This document shows positions 1-10,051 of a DNA stretch of 49,859 bases, piece by piece; within the stretch, counting starts at the first letter, position 1, and each line of letters starts with the position of its first letter. The stretch is from NCBI GenBank assembly GCA_024641005.1, contig JAHEDX010000023.1, positions 1 through 49,859 of the forward strand, read 5' to 3'. A program made the translations under genes and the position numbers. Below the pieces are notes generated by a model. The model saw only the letters and a program-made list of their open reading frames with translations, did no database searches and had not been told where the DNA came from. The stretch is from Acidimicrobiaceae bacterium. Its GTDB lineage: Bacteria > Actinomycetota > Acidimicrobiia > Acidimicrobiales > Ilumatobacteraceae.

Positions 1-30
1 ATCATGGCCGAGATCACGGCACTCGGCTGA
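1..30 (+). CDS. Possible 3' end of an upstream gene (partial)
   Basis: The first ten codons read in frame 1 end in a TGA stop at positions 28-30 (last residues ITALG). The next gene starts 36 bases later on the same strand, so this could be the tail of a co-directional gene. Nothing about its function can be seen from nine residues, and an in-frame stop this close to the edge could also be chance. Confidence 0.3.
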   Translation: MMAEITALG

Positions 31-65
31 GGGATCGCGTGGTGGCGCGGACGTAGTCTTCGGCA

Positions 66-998
66 GTGCCCCTGCCTGCGTTGTTCTCGACGGTGGCGAA
101 GACCTTCGCCGGCGAGGTGCAACTGACCGAACGCCAGGGCGCTCTGATGGTGGCCGGGTCGGGCGTGATTTTCAGTTTCACGGCGATCGCATACCGTGCT
201 GTCGACGGCGCGACCGACTTCCAGTTCCTCGCCTACCGGGGAGGTTCGACGACGCTGGCGATGCTGGCCCTCGTGGTGCTGCGCCGCCGCTCCCGACCGG
301 TGCAATTCCGGGGCACGACACCGCGGACCGTGCTGGCCGGACTGGTGCTGGCCGCGACCTCGATGTTGTACATCCTGGCGTTGGGTCGCACGTCGGCGGC
401 GACGACCTTGTTCCTGCTCGCCGCAGCACCGATCTTCGCGGCGATCTTCGGTTGGATCCTGTTGCGTGAACACGTGCGCCGCCCCACGGTCGTCGCGATC
501 TGCATCACGGGTCTCGGCGTGACCGTGATGGTCGGTACCGGGCTCGACGCGGGTTCGGGTCTCGGCGTGCTGTTGGCTGCGATGATTCCGGTCCTGGTCG
601 GTCTCTACAACGTGCTGTTGCGGTCGGAGGGCCAGGCGGACCCGGTGGTGCCCGCCCTGATCGCCGGGATCTTCCTGGCCTCCAGCTCAGCGATGGTCGC
701 GCTGGTCGAGGATGGGCTGATCATCAGCTGGCGCGACGCCGGACTGGCATGCATCACCGGCGGATTCGCGCTCGGTGTCGGCCTCCCGCTGTTCAACCTC
801 GGTCATCGATCCGTCGCCGCCGCTCGCGTCTCGTTGCTGTTGATGACCGAGGTCGTGCTCGCTCCGCTCTGGGTCTGGATCTGGCCTGGCGAGACCCCCC
901 GTGTCGGCACGCTGATCGGTGGGGCGATCGTGCTGGCCGCAGTGGTGTGGTTGGTGCTGGTATCGGCCGATCAGGACGACGTGCTGCTCGTGTCGTAG
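66..998 (+). CDS. DMT superfamily permease (EamA family)
   Basis: This 310-residue, strongly hydrophobic protein has about ten membrane segments arranged as two EamA repeats, the usual layout and length of drug/metabolite exporters in the plasma membrane. The first hydrophobic segment begins near residue 27 (ALMVAGSGVIFSF). The second repeat starts near residue 160 and ends with a hydrophobic stretch before a short acidic tail. The GTG at 66 has no clear Shine-Dalgarno; an in-frame ATG at 147 would remove part of the first segment, so the longer start is preferred. The substrate cannot be told from sequence. A second EamA protein lies at 25622-26545 in the hydrogenase region. Confidence 0.85.
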   Translation: MPLPALFSTVAKTFAGEVQLTERQGALMVAGSGVIFSFTAIAYRAVDGATDFQFLAYRGGSTTLAMLALVVLRRRSRPVQFRGTTPRTVLAGLVLAATSMLYILALGRTSAATTLFLLAAAPIFAAIFGWILLREHVRRPTVVAICITGLGVTVMVGTGLDAGSGLGVLLAAMIPVLVGLYNVLLRSEGQADPVVPALIAGIFLASSSAMVALVEDGLIISWRDAGLACITGGFALGVGLPLFNLGHRSVAAARVSLLLMTEVVLAPLWVWIWPGETPRVGTLIGGAIVLAAVVWLVLVSADQDDVLLVS

Positions 999-1009
999 CT
1001 GTCTGCGTC

Positions 1010-1033
1010 AGCCCCCAGATCGGTGTGGGGGCT
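1010..1033. terminator. Stem-loop between convergent genes
   Basis: An 8-bp perfect inverted repeat (AGCCCCCA, 8-base loop, TGGGGGCT) lies between the stop of the permease gene and the stop of the convergent nitroreductase-like gene. The position and GC-rich stem suit a bidirectional terminator. No T-tract follows, so the intrinsic terminator call is tentative. Confidence 0.45.
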
Positions 1034-1039
1034 CCTGCG

Positions 1040-1393
1040 TCACGTCGGGGTCGCGTCGATCAAGGCCACGTTGAGGGGGCCACGGGTGACCGACGCCGTG
1101 GCGTCGTGAAACGTTCCGTGCAGCTGCACACGGGCCGCCGGCTCGGCTTCGAGGTTGGCGAGCCACTGCGAATCGGAACGCACGGTGCTGACGAACAATC
1201 GGTCACCGAGTCGCATCGACAGCAATGGAACCTGGCGGGGCTTGCCACTCGTGCGACCCGTCGTCTCGACGACGACGGCGCCGACACCGATCGGCAGAGG
1301 GTTGCCGATGCCGACCGCGAGCGCCGGCCTGACCACGCTGTTCAATGCCCGAAATGCCTGGCGGGTGACGCTGTCGGAGAGGGTGGTGTTCAC
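1040..1393 (-). CDS. Deazaflavin (F420)-dependent nitroreductase-like protein (DUF385 type)
   Basis: The 117-residue protein matches the compact split-barrel fold of actinobacterial Ddn-like proteins, normally 110-150 residues. The signature [15 protein letters not shown] lies near residues 44-58, followed by a strand pair ([19 protein letters not shown]) typical of the family. Family members bind cofactor F420 and reduce quinones, nitro compounds or other small molecules. The physiological substrate is unknown. The start is a GTG with only a weak GGA upstream. It is divergent from the indolepyruvate oxidoreductase gene, with 38 bases between the chosen starts. Confidence 0.75.
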   Translation of the reverse strand: MNTTLSDSVTRQAFRALNSVVRPALAVGIGNPLPIGVGAVVVETTGRTSGKPRQVPLLSMRLGDRLFVSTVRSDSQWLANLEAEPAARVQLHGTFHDATASVTRGPLNVALIDATPT

Positions 1394-1431
1394 GCAGATT
1401 CCAACCGCTGCCGGGCAGGAGAGATTCCTCG

Positions 1432-4400
1432 TTGCTCGAATCGACGATGGCGACTTCGGTCACACGTCGTCGGGATCCGACGTCGAAGGTGTTCCTGCAC
1501 GAGAACGTGGCGCACGCAGCGTGGACCGGCAACGATGTCTGCATGATCGGTCATCGGTACCGCCTGTCCGACCGCTACCTGCTCGACACCGGGCAGGTCT
1601 TCATGTCCGGCGTGCAGGCGTTGGCACGGATCCCCATCGAGCAGTTGCGCCGCGATCGCGTCGCCGGCCGCAACACCGCTGCACTCGTCTCGGGATATCC
1701 CGGCTCGCCACTCGGCGGGTTCGACCTGGAGATGGCGCGAGCGCTGCGCGACGTGACCGACCTGCCGATCGTGCACCAGCCGGCGGTCAACGAAGAGCTC
1801 GGTGCCACTGCGGTGATGGGTTCACAACTGGTCGCGACTCGACCGGATGCCCGGTACGACGGTGTCGTCGGCATCTGGTACGGCAAGGCACCGGGTCTCG
1901 ACCGAGCCACGGACGCGTTGCGTCACGGCGTGTTCGCCGGTTCGAGCGCGGGGGGTGGCGCGCTGGCGCTGGTCGGCGATGACCCGGCTGCCAAGTCGTC
2001 GACGATGCCCTCGTCGTCGGACGCTGCGCTCGTCGACCTGCACATGCCGATCCTGTACCCGGCGACGGTCGCCGAGTGCCTCGAGCTCGGCCTGCACGGC
2101 ATCGCAATGTCGCGTGCGACAGGGCTGTGGTCGGCGCTCAAGATCGTGACGCCGATCGCCGACGGCACCGGCACGGTGACGTTTCCGGTGCTCGAACGGG
2201 AACCTGTGATACCGACGGTCGGCATCGACGGCAAGATCTGGAGACCACACCCTTCCGCACAATTCCTCGGACCGCGGATGGTGGCCGTCGAGCAGGAGTT
2301 CCACGAGGTGCGACTCGATCTCGCCCGACGGTACGGCATCGACAACGAGCTCAATCGGGTCACCTCCGATCCTCACGATGCGTGGCTCGGCATCGTGGCC
2401 ACCGGATACACCTACTCCGAGGTGCTCGAGGCCCTGCGTCGGCTCGGATTCGGCTCGCTCGACGCGATCGCCGACGTCGGAATCCGGCTGCTGCAGCTGC
2501 GGTTGCCTGTCCCCTTCGAGGCCACTCAGATCGTCGATTTCGCCCGTGGCCTGCAGGAGATCGTCGTCGTCGAGGAGAAGAACCCGACCCTCGAGCATCT
2601 GGTGCGCGACGTGCTCTACCAGTCGACGATGCGTCCGCTCGTCGTGGGCAAGTCGGCCCCCGACGGCACCCGGCTGCTGCCGTCGCACGGGCTGCTCGAT
2701 GCCGATTCCATCGCCCCCGCGTTGCGCAGCCGTCTGGTGGCTCGACTCGGTGAGCGTCTCGCGCCGCCACCTCCGGTCGAGCGCGAGCTGATCCCACTCG
2801 CCGTGAATCGAGCACCCTTCTTCTGCTCTGGGTGCCCTCACAACTGGGGGACCAAGGTGCCCGACGGCGCCGTCGTGGGCATGGGTACCGGCTGCCACGG
2901 CATGACGCTCCTGATGGACGAGGACCGGGTGGGTGAGAGCATCGGGATCACCGCGATGGGCAACGAGGGTGCGCACTGGATCGGGATGGCGCCATTCGTC
3001 GAGACACCCCACGTGTTCCAGAACATCGGCGACGGCACCTACTTCCATTCGGCCCAACTCGCCGTGCAGGCTGCGATCGGGGCCGGGGCGAACGTCACGT
3101 ACAAGCTGCTCTACAACGACACCGTCGCCATGACCGGTGGGCAGGAGACGAGCTTCAGGGTGGGTACGGTCGACCTGGCACGCATCCTGCTGCTGCAAGG
3201 TGTTCGCGAAGTCGTGATCACGGCCGACGATGTGAGCCGGTATCGGGGACGCGCGCTGCCCGCCGGGGTGCGCGTGCACGACAGGTCCCAGATCGTCGCG
3301 GTCCAGCAACGCCTTGCCGGCATCGCCGGTGTCACCGTCTTGATCCACGATCAGGAGTGCGCCGCCGAACTGCGCCGAGCCCGTAGCAGGGGCAAGGCGA
3401 AGCGCCCGACGACGCGTGTGTTCATCAACCACCGGATCTGCGAAGGGTGCGGGGACTGTGGCGACGTCAGCAACTGCCTGAGCGTGCAACCCGTCGAGAC
3501 ACCCTTGGGCCGCAAGACCCAGATCGATCAGGCGAGCTGCAATGTCGATCTGTCGTGCCTCGGTGGTGACTGCCCCGCGTTCATGACCGTGCAGGTCGAC
3601 CCCGACACCGCCATCACAGGGTCAGTGGCCTCACACCGCCTGGCACATCTCGAGCTGCCCGATCCGCCGGCGAGCAGTCCGACGACTGTCGTCGTGCGCT
3701 TGGCGGGTATCGGTGGGACCGGTGTCGTCACCGCCGCCCAGATCGTCGGGACCGCTGCGATGCTCGCCGGGTTCCATGTCGATGGGCTCGATCAGACAGG
3801 GCTCTCGCAGAAGGCCGGACCCGTGGTGAGCGACCTCAGTCTGACCGCTGCTCACCTGCCGCGCCGCACGAATCTCGTCGGGCGCGGCCAGGCCGATCTG
3901 TTGCTCGCCTTCGATCTGCTCACCGCGGCGTCGGACCCGGTCATCGGCGCGGCCACCAGCCGCAGCACTGCGCTGGTCGCTTCGCTGTCGATGGCCCCGG
4001 TCGGTCGTCAGATCAGCAATCCAGCGCTAGAAGTGGAAGACGCCGATGCGTTGATGCTGCGGCTCGCGTCGCACGTCGACCCCACCCGCATCGTGTCGCT
4101 CGATGCCGAGTCGGCGGCCGAATCGCTCGTGGGATCACGGGCGGCGGCGAACATCTTGTTGCTCGGTGCAGCGATCCAGTGCGGTGCTCTCCCCATTCCG
4201 GTCGACGCGGTCGCCGAGGCGATCCGCCTCAACGGCGTCGCGGTCGATCGAAACCTCGATGCGCTCGCGTGGGGCCGTCGATGGGTTGCGCATCCGGAGG
4301 TCGTCGAGCGCGCGCTGGCCGGCACGTCGGTATCCGGCCTGCGAGTCGACACCGGCGTGCTGCCGTCGGATCTCGGCGGTCGGGTCGACCGACTCGCGGT

Positions 4401-5016
4401 GACCGGTGCGGTCGGCGCCCGCGTTCGCATGCTCGCCGCCGACCTCGTCGGGTATCAAGATCGCCGCAGTGCCGAGCGGTTCCTCGGGCTGGTCGAGCGC
4501 GCAGCGGGCGTCGACGACGAGTTCGCCGACGCCGTCGCCCGGATGTTCCACAAGCTGCTCGCCTACAAGGACGAGTACGAGGTGGCCCGGTTGATGCGGT
4601 CGCCCGACGGGCTGGCCCCGGCCGAACAGATGACCGGAGGTTCGCTGTCATCGTTGACCTGGCATCTCCACCCGCCCACCACGCGAGCGCTCGGCATGGG
4701 CCGCAAGCTCCGGTTCGGCCATCGGTCGGCTCCGATGTTCGCCCTGCTCGAGCGAGGCAAGCGCCTGAGGGGAACGAGGTTCGATCCCTTCGGCCGGTCC
4801 GAACTGCGCCGCCTCGAGCGTGCCGTCGCGGCCGAGTACGAGATGGCCGTCGGTCGTCTGGTCGCGTCCGTCGTCGCGGGTGACCTGTCGGCTGGCAAGG
4901 CGACCGAGATCGCGTGGCTGCCCGAACAGGTTCGCGGCTACGAGGATCTCAAGATGCGCCGTCTCGCCGACTACCGCTCGCAGCTGGCAACTGCACTCGC
5001 AGATCTTCCTCGATGA
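1432..5016 (+). CDS. Indolepyruvate:ferredoxin oxidoreductase, fused single-chain form
   Basis: The 1194-residue protein fuses the alpha and beta/gamma parts of a 2-oxoacid:ferredoxin oxidoreductase. It would decarboxylate indolepyruvate or other arylpyruvates to the acyl-CoA while reducing an electron carrier, a step in aromatic amino acid breakdown. Visible parts in order: pyrimidine-binding domain ([10 protein letters not shown]); thiamine-diphosphate core near residues 460-570 ([27 protein letters not shown]); an iron-sulfur segment near 665-715 ([20 protein letters not shown]); gamma domain near 755 ([20 protein letters not shown]); and a C-terminal DUF6537-like region. The TTG start has a good AGGAGAG eight bases upstream. 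Family conservation begins near residue 41, so ATG 1447 or ATG 1543 are alternatives. Confidence 0.88.
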   Translation: MLESTMATSVTRRRDPTSKVFLHENVAHAAWTGNDVCMIGHRYRLSDRYLLDTGQVFMSGVQALARIPIEQLRRDRVAGRNTAALVSGYPGSPLGGFDLEMARALRDVTDLPIVHQPAVNEELGATAVMGSQLVATRPDARYDGVVGIWYGKAPGLDRATDALRHGVFAGSSAGGGALALVGDDPAAKSSTMPSSSDAALVDLHMPILYPATVAECLELGLHGIAMSRATGLWSALKIVTPIADGTGTVTFPVLEREPVIPTVGIDGKIWRPHPSAQFLGPRMVAVEQEFHEVRLDLARRYGIDNELNRVTSDPHDAWLGIVATGYTYSEVLEALRRLGFGSLDAIADVGIRLLQLRLPVPFEATQIVDFARGLQEIVVVEEKNPTLEHLVRDVLYQSTMRPLVVGKSAPDGTRLLPSHGLLDADSIAPALRSRLVARLGERLAPPPPVERELIPLAVNRAPFFCSGCPHNWGTKVPDGAVVGMGTGCHGMTLLMDEDRVGESIGITAMGNEGAHWIGMAPFVETPHVFQNIGDGTYFHSAQLAVQAAIGAGANVTYKLLYNDTVAMTGGQETSFRVGTVDLARILLLQGVREVVITADDVSRYRGRALPAGVRVHDRSQIVAVQQRLAGIAGVTVLIHDQECAAELRRARSRGKAKRPTTRVFINHRICEGCGDCGDVSNCLSVQPVETPLGRKTQIDQASCNVDLSCLGGDCPAFMTVQVDPDTAITGSVASHRLAHLELPDPPASSPTTVVVRLAGIGGTGVVTAAQIVGTAAMLAGFHVDGLDQTGLSQKAGPVVSDLSLTAAHLPRRTNLVGRGQADLLLAFDLLTAASDPVIGAATSRSTALVASLSMAPVGRQISNPALEVEDADALMLRLASHVDPTRIVSLDAESAAESLVGSRAAANILLLGAAIQCGALPIPVDAVAEAIRLNGVAVDRNLDALAWGRRWVAHPEVVERALAGTSVSGLRVDTGVLPSDLGGRVDRLAVTGAVGARVRMLAADLVGYQDRRSAERFLGLVERAAGVDDEFADAVARMFHKLLAYKDEYEVARLMRSPDGLAPAEQMTGGSLSSLTWHLHPPTTRALGMGRKLRFGHRSAPMFALLERGKRLRGTRFDPFGRSELRRLERAVAAEYEMAVGRLVASVVAGDLSAGKATEIAWLPEQVRGYEDLKMRRLADYRSQLATALADLPR

Positions 5017-5046
5017 CCGACGAGAGCAGCAATCGATGATGGGTGA

Positions 5047-5922
5047 TCAACCGCGAGGCGGGCGCGGTATCAGCACCGGAGTGTTCCGGACATAGGTCTG
5101 AAACCGTTCGTCGTCACCCCATCGCTTCTTCGCCCGGGCCTCGAGCAACGGGATGCCGCTCACCCTGGTCAGCAACACCACGACGAACACCGGTGAGATC
5201 AGTGTGACCCACCGCCATCCCGACAGCACGGGCAGGGCGATGATCGCGATGCCGGTCCAGAGCGTGATCTCGCCGAAGTAGTTGGGGTGACGCGACCAGG
5301 CCCACAAGCCCGACGAGATGAACCGCCCGGCGTTGGCCGGGTCCTGCTTGAACGCCGATTTCTGTTGATCTGCCGCCACCTCGATCGCGAACCCGGCGAG
5401 CCAGACCGCGATCCCGATGCCCGCCACCCATCCGAGCGACCTGCGTTCGCTGCCAGTGATGATCGCGAGCGCACAGGCCACGGTGAGCAGGACCCACAAG
5501 CCCTGGAGTGTCCAGGTCATGAAGAATCGGAGCGGATCGGTCTTGATGCGGTCGAAGCGTCCGTCCCGCCCGTCGCGGCGGACCCGCCGGAACAGGAACA
5601 TGCCCAGCCGTGACGCCCACACGCAGACCATCGCGGCCACGATCACTGCGCGGGCGTCGAGCCCGTCGCTCAGCACGAGTGCTACCGCCGTCACGGTCAG
5701 GTAGGTGATGCTGCCCGTGAGGTCGAAGTAGTGCTCGGTCTTGGCCCGGTTCGAGGGGACGAACACGACCCAGTTGATGACGTAGGCGAGCAGTCCGCAC
5801 AACGCGAACACGGCGATCGATCCGACCTTGGTGCTGCCGTCACTGCCGGCGAGCATCACCAGAGCACCGATCACCAGGCTGGCGACGATGCCCAGGACTG
5901 AGTTCCGATTCTGGTCCGTCAT
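5047..5922 (-). CDS. DUF1295 / steroid 5-alpha-reductase-like membrane protein
   Basis: This 291-residue integral membrane protein has about seven hydrophobic segments. Near the C-terminus it carries the DUF1295 signature: LWAWSRHPNYFGE followed by a hydrophobic stretch and PLLEARAKKRWGDDERFQTY. The family belongs with isoprenylcysteine methyltransferase and 5-alpha-reductase-type enzymes, and its members are generally unassigned lipid or steroid reductases. The start is ATG 5922, preceded by TAGGG on the coding strand. Longer in-frame reading into 6123 crosses the upstream intergenic region and looks non-coding. It converges with the oxidoreductase gene across a 30-base gap and diverges from the acyltransferase-CNB gene. 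Confidence 0.8.
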   Translation of the reverse strand: MTDQNRNSVLGIVASLVIGALVMLAGSDGSTKVGSIAVFALCGLLAYVINWVVFVPSNRAKTEHYFDLTGSITYLTVTAVALVLSDGLDARAVIVAAMVCVWASRLGMFLFRRVRRDGRDGRFDRIKTDPLRFFMTWTLQGLWVLLTVACALAIITGSERRSLGWVAGIGIAVWLAGFAIEVAADQQKSAFKQDPANAGRFISSGLWAWSRHPNYFGEITLWTGIAIIALPVLSGWRWVTLISPVFVVVLLTRVSGIPLLEARAKKRWGDDERFQTYVRNTPVLIPRPPRG

Positions 5923-5943
5923 CGGTCGAACCCTAGATCCGAC

Positions 5944-5982
5944 GCCCGAGCGGTGTTGTGTTGTGCTGGGCATCACTCGGGC
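5944..5982. promoter_or_regulatory. Inverted repeat in divergent intergenic region
   Basis: The 145-base gap between the divergent DUF1295 and acyltransferase-CNB genes contains a 7-bp inverted repeat, GCCCGAG (5944-5950) and CTCGGGC (5976-5982), separated by 25 bases. It could be an operator or a hairpin. No convincing -35/-10 pair could be placed with it, so the role is unknown. Confidence 0.25.
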
Positions 5983-6067
5983 TTCGCTAGTGTCCCACAC
6001 AGCCGAGCGCCGAACCTGCGATTGCTGTTCTCGAGCGACGTCTCGGGATGGGGTCCGAGGGGGCGAG

Positions 6068-7183
6068 ATGCAGGTGACCGACGGTGTCCATCTGGCGACG
6101 AGCGACGATGAGCGGGCCGCCATCTACCGGCAGCGCTACGAGATCTATGTGGCGGAGATGAACCGATACGGCTCGATTGCCGATCACGACAGACGTTGGC
6201 TGGTCGAGGACATCGACGCCGTCTCGCGCCTGTTCTACGCGGTCCGTGACGGTGTGCTCGTGGGCAGCATTCGCTTGACCCTCGGTGCCGATGGTGGGCT
6301 CACGACCGGGCTGATCGAGAAGTACAGCCTCGGCCCGTTCCTCGAGGAGATACCTGTCGAGGAAGTCATCGTCGGTGAGCGATTCATGGTGGACAAGGAG
6401 TTGCGGGGCACCGACGTCCTGTTCGAGATGTTCACCACCTACATGCGACTGGTCAACGAGATGCGCATCCAGCTGATGATCGGCGACTGTGAACCACACC
6501 TGCTGAACGTCTATCAGGCGCTGGGCTTCAGACCGTACGCCCAGCGCAACATCAACAGCGCAGACGCCGGCTATCTGATCCCGCTCGTCGTCGTCGCGGA
6601 GGACATCGAGTACGTCCGCGGCCTCAAGTCCCCGCTGGCGGAAGTGATGGCGGACTTCGGTGCCGACCGTCGGATACCTGCCTGCGTCGAACGTCTCGTC
6701 GATCCCCCGAAGGGAGTCACCAGCGAGCGTCTCGTCGACATCGCCGGCTATTGGAGCGAGGTCTACCGCTCGCTCGAACAGCTCGAGTCGAGCCGGATCT
6801 CGTTGTTCGACGGCCTCGATGCCGAGCAGGCCCAGCGCTGTCTGCACAAGAGCACGATCCTCGATTGCGAGGTCGACGATCGGCTGCTCAAGAGGGGCAA
6901 CACCGCCCAGAATCTGTATGTCGTGCTCGATGGGGCGGTGGAGGTGAGAGATGACGACGGGGTGCTGGCCGTGATCACCCCAGGCGAAGTGTTCGGCGAG
7001 ATGGCCTTCTTGTTGGGCAGGCCGCGCTCGGCAGACGTCTATGCCGTCGCCGAGGGAACGAGGGTGTTGAGCTTGAGTGAATCGTCGTTGCACCGATTGA
7101 TCTCGGAGGAACCCGAACTCGCGGCCAAGCTGCTGCTCAACGTGTCGCGGATGCTGTGCTGGCGCCTGGCGCGGCAGGACTGA
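6068..7183 (+). CDS. N-acyltransferase (GNAT / autoinducer-synthase-like) fused to cyclic-nucleotide-binding domain
   Basis: This 371-residue protein joins two domains. Residues 1 to about 200 look like the GNAT-fold acyltransferases of the LuxI/FeeM type (RQRYEIYVAEMNRYG, VGSIRLTL, VGERFMVDKELRG, ALGFRPY). Residues about 245-371 are a CNB domain with an intact phosphate-binding cassette, FGEMAFLLGRPRSADVY near residues 307-323, including the Arg that holds the cyclic phosphate. Known family behaviour suggests acyl transfer to an amine gated by cAMP or cGMP. Mycobacterial cAMP-controlled lysine acetyltransferases have the opposite domain order. The ATG is preceded by a G-rich Shine-Dalgarno-like stretch. 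The acyl donor and acceptor cannot be told. The next two genes encode a kinase and an adenylate cyclase. Confidence 0.8.
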   Translation: MQVTDGVHLATSDDERAAIYRQRYEIYVAEMNRYGSIADHDRRWLVEDIDAVSRLFYAVRDGVLVGSIRLTLGADGGLTTGLIEKYSLGPFLEEIPVEEVIVGERFMVDKELRGTDVLFEMFTTYMRLVNEMRIQLMIGDCEPHLLNVYQALGFRPYAQRNINSADAGYLIPLVVVAEDIEYVRGLKSPLAEVMADFGADRRIPACVERLVDPPKGVTSERLVDIAGYWSEVYRSLEQLESSRISLFDGLDAEQAQRCLHKSTILDCEVDDRLLKRGNTAQNLYVVLDGAVEVRDDDGVLAVITPGEVFGEMAFLLGRPRSADVYAVAEGTRVLSLSESSLHRLISEEPELAAKLLLNVSRMLCWRLARQD

Positions 7184-7228
7184 GGGTCGGGCGCATCCCG
7201 TGTGTCAGAGCCCCCGGACGTTTGGGAT

Positions 7229-7241
7229 ACGGTCGGACCGT
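7229..7241. promoter_or_regulatory. 13-bp palindrome upstream of hybrid kinase
   Basis: ACGGTC-G-GACCGT is a perfect palindrome with a one-base centre in the 93-base gap between the acyltransferase-CNB gene and the kinase gene. It could be a transcription-factor site. The short loop makes it a poor terminator, and the function is unproven. Confidence 0.25.
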
Positions 7242-7276
7242 CTCGGTGCAGCTGTGCGGGGCGTCTGAGGGGGGTC

Positions 7277-10051
7277 ATGTCAGCTCGATCTGGTGAAAGC
7301 GCGCAAGGTGATCGTTCGGACGACGTACCCGAGCGCACGGCGCAAGATCTCGAGCGTGCTGCGCTGGTGATCGGGGCGGCATCGGAGGGTATGTACGACT
7401 GGGACATCAGCGGCGATCACCTCTGGGTCTCCGAGCGCCTGAACGAGATGTTCGGATTCGCTGCCGGCGAGCTCAAGTCCGGTTCGTGGTTCGAGCGGAT
7501 CGCGTCCGACCATCGTGATGCTTATGCCGATGCGATTCGAGAGCATTTCCGCGGCGTGACGCCCCGGTTCGAGTGCGAGTACCAGATCCGTGATGCGGTC
7601 GGTGAGCTGCGATGGGTCTGCGACCGCGGGCAGGCTGTCCGCGACGGCTCAGGCAGAGCGATCCGACTCGTCGGTGCCATCGACGACATCTCGCGCCGTC
7701 GCGTTGCCGAGAGCGAACGCCAGACCAGCGAGGAGCGGTATGCGCTCGCGGTGTCAGCCTCCAACGAGGGGATCTACGACCTCGACCTCGACACCGGTCG
7801 GATCTACTACTCGCCGCGACTGATCTCGATCATGGAACTCGCCGACGTCGAGATGACTACTCCCGAGCATTGGCTGGCGCGCATCCATCCCGATGACCGT
7901 TCGGGATATGAAGAAGCGATACGCGAGCACGTCCGCGGTGACACCGACCACATGGAGTGCGTCTACCGCTATCTCAGCGGCACCGGAGACTGGCGCTGGG
8001 CGCGCCAGCGCGGGCTCGTCGCGCGCCGGCCGGATGGTCACGCCTACCGGCTGGCCGGTTCGACCGGCGACATCACCGAGACCGTTCGGCTGCAGAACGA
8101 TCTGGATCGCACCCGTCAACAACTCCAGGACGCGATGGAGTCGATGTCCGAGGGGCTCGTCTTGTTCGACGCGAACGACGAGATCGTGCTCCACAACTCG
8201 AAGTATCGCGAGTACTTCGCTGCCGGGGCAGGGGAGGACGTCGCCGATCTCGTGCGGCCGGGCACCTCGTTCGAGTCGATCATTCGCGAGGCATTCCAGA
8301 GGGGGATGTTCCCGGATGTCGGCGACGACGAGGACGCCTGGGTCGAGACGCGTCTGGATCGTCGACGGTCGATGGTGGAGCAACGGCTCGAGCTGCGGCA
8401 GAACACGGGGATGTGGTTGCAGATCAACGAGCGCCGCACGAGCGAGGGCGGCGTCGTGTCGATCTATACCGATGTCACCGAGCTCAAGCAACGCGAGCTC
8501 GAGCTGGGCGTGGCGCGCGACCAAGCCGAGGCGGCGACCGCTGCCAAGTCGGAGTTCCTCGCGAACATGAGCCACGAACTGCGCACCCCGCTCAACGCCA
8601 TCATCGGGCTGACCGAGATGTTGATCGAGGATGCCGAGGACGACGGCGTCGACGATCAGATCGAGCCGCTCGGACGTATCAAGCGAGCCGGCACGCATCT
8701 GTTGCATCTGATCAACGAGATTCTCGACCTGTCGAAGATCGAAGCGGGACGGATGGAGATTGTCGATGAGCAGGTCGAACTCGGGCCGCTGCTGACCGAT
8801 ATCGCGCTGACGGCTGAGACGTTGGCTGCGCTGAACACGAACGAACTGAGCGTCGAGATCGGCGACGATCTCGGTCAGATCCGCGGTGACACCGTGCGCC
8901 TTCGTCAGATCGCGCTCAACCTCGTCAGCAACGCGTGCAAGTTCACCGAACGCGGCAAGGTGGCCGTTCGGGCCGAGCGCTTCCCCGGCGTGGACGGCGA
9001 CGAACTCCACGTGTCGGTGGAGGACTCGGGGATCGGGATCACCGAGGAGCAGATCGAACGGCTCTTCAGGGATTTCAGCCAGGCCGACAGCTCGATGTCG
9101 CGGCGGTTCGGGGGGACCGGGCTGGGGCTCGCCATCAGCCGTCGGTTGGCGGTGATGATGGGCGGTGATGTGCGGGTCGCCAGCACGATCGGCGTCGGTT
9201 CGACGTTCACGCTCGTGCTGCCCTACCGCTCGGCGACCTCGTCGTCGGTGATTCATGGCGATGCACGTTCGTCCGAGTTGAGCGGACTCGTCGGCGATGG
9301 TGCAACGGTGCTGGTCATCGACGACGATGCCACGAGTCGCGACCTCGTGCGGCGGGTGCTGGTCGCCGAGGGGTTCGACGTGATCTCTGCCAGTGGCGCC
9401 ACCGATGGCCTCCAGCGGGCTCGCGCCGTCCGGCCCGATCTGATCACCCTCGATGTGGTCATGCCCGGCACCGACGGCTGGGATCTACTCCGCCAGCTCA
9501 AGGCCGATCCCGAGTTGTCGGGTGTTCCCGTGGTGATGCTGACGGTCGTCGACGAGCCCGCCAAGGGGTTCGCGTTGGGGGCCTCCGACTACCTGAGCAA
9601 ACCGTTGCGACGCGACGAGCTACGGGCGGTGCTGGCTCGTCATGTCAGCGTGGATCGCCCCGCCCGCATCCTGGTCGTCGAGGACGATCTGCCGACGCGT
9701 GACGTGCTGCGTCGGTCGATCACCGATCTGGGATGGTCGGTCGCCGAGGCGGGCAACGGACGCGAGGGGCTCGAACGGTTCGACGAACTGGTTCCCGACC
9801 TGATCCTGCTCGACCTCATGATGCCCGAGATGGACGGGTTCCAGTTCCTGTCCGAACTGCGGGCACGGTCGGGTGGCGAGTCGATACCGGTGGTGGTGAT
9901 GACGGCGGCAGAGCTGACCGAATCGGATCGGGCGGCCCTGCGCGGAGGTGCGGCCACGGTGCTGGCAAAACCGGCGCACGCGATCGAGGAGCTGCCGGCG
10001 GAACTCCGGGGCATGTTGCAGCGGATCGGACGGGAGCAGCACGGTGCCTAG
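7277..10051 (+). CDS. Hybrid sensor histidine kinase (PAS-PAS-PAS-HisKA-HATPase-REC-REC)
   Basis: This 924-residue kinase has no membrane segment and should sense in the cytoplasm. Two PAS_3-type domains lie near residues 30-150 and 155-280 (YDWDISGDHLWVSERL and YDLDLDTGRIYYSPRL). A third PAS near 285-400 (EGLVLFDANDEIVLHNSKY) follows, then HisKA with SHELRTP (phospho-acceptor His433), and a HATPase domain (NLVSNACKFTE near 548, then DSGIGI and GGTGLGL). Two receiver domains end the protein, with acceptors Asp726 (LDVVMPG) and Asp846 (LDLMMPEMDG). Start ATG 7277 has GAGGGGGG upstream; a longer reading to 7202 is possible but lacks a ribosome site. Its stop overlaps the following cyclase gene by 8 bases, so phosphotransfer to that protein is likely. 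Confidence 0.92.
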   Translation: MSARSGESAQGDRSDDVPERTAQDLERAALVIGAASEGMYDWDISGDHLWVSERLNEMFGFAAGELKSGSWFERIASDHRDAYADAIREHFRGVTPRFECEYQIRDAVGELRWVCDRGQAVRDGSGRAIRLVGAIDDISRRRVAESERQTSEERYALAVSASNEGIYDLDLDTGRIYYSPRLISIMELADVEMTTPEHWLARIHPDDRSGYEEAIREHVRGDTDHMECVYRYLSGTGDWRWARQRGLVARRPDGHAYRLAGSTGDITETVRLQNDLDRTRQQLQDAMESMSEGLVLFDANDEIVLHNSKYREYFAAGAGEDVADLVRPGTSFESIIREAFQRGMFPDVGDDEDAWVETRLDRRRSMVEQRLELRQNTGMWLQINERRTSEGGVVSIYTDVTELKQRELELGVARDQAEAATAAKSEFLANMSHELRTPLNAIIGLTEMLIEDAEDDGVDDQIEPLGRIKRAGTHLLHLINEILDLSKIEAGRMEIVDEQVELGPLLTDIALTAETLAALNTNELSVEIGDDLGQIRGDTVRLRQIALNLVSNACKFTERGKVAVRAERFPGVDGDELHVSVEDSGIGITEEQIERLFRDFSQADSSMSRRFGGTGLGLAISRRLAVMMGGDVRVASTIGVGSTFTLVLPYRSATSSSVIHGDARSSELSGLVGDGATVLVIDDDATSRDLVRRVLVAEGFDVISASGATDGLQRARAVRPDLITLDVVMPGTDGWDLLRQLKADPELSGVPVVMLTVVDEPAKGFALGASDYLSKPLRRDELRAVLARHVSVDRPARILVVEDDLPTRDVLRRSITDLGWSVAEAGNGREGLERFDELVPDLILLDLMMPEMDGFQFLSELRARSGGESIPVVVMTAAELTESDRAALRGGAATVLAKPAHAIEELPAELRGMLQRIGREQHGA

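Noticed and set aside
1822..3489. Long minus-strand open frame (555 codons) inside the indolepyruvate oxidoreductase gene
   Set aside because: It is antisense to a gene with clear family motifs, is rich in His/Arg/Asp as expected of high-GC shadow frames, and shows no domain.
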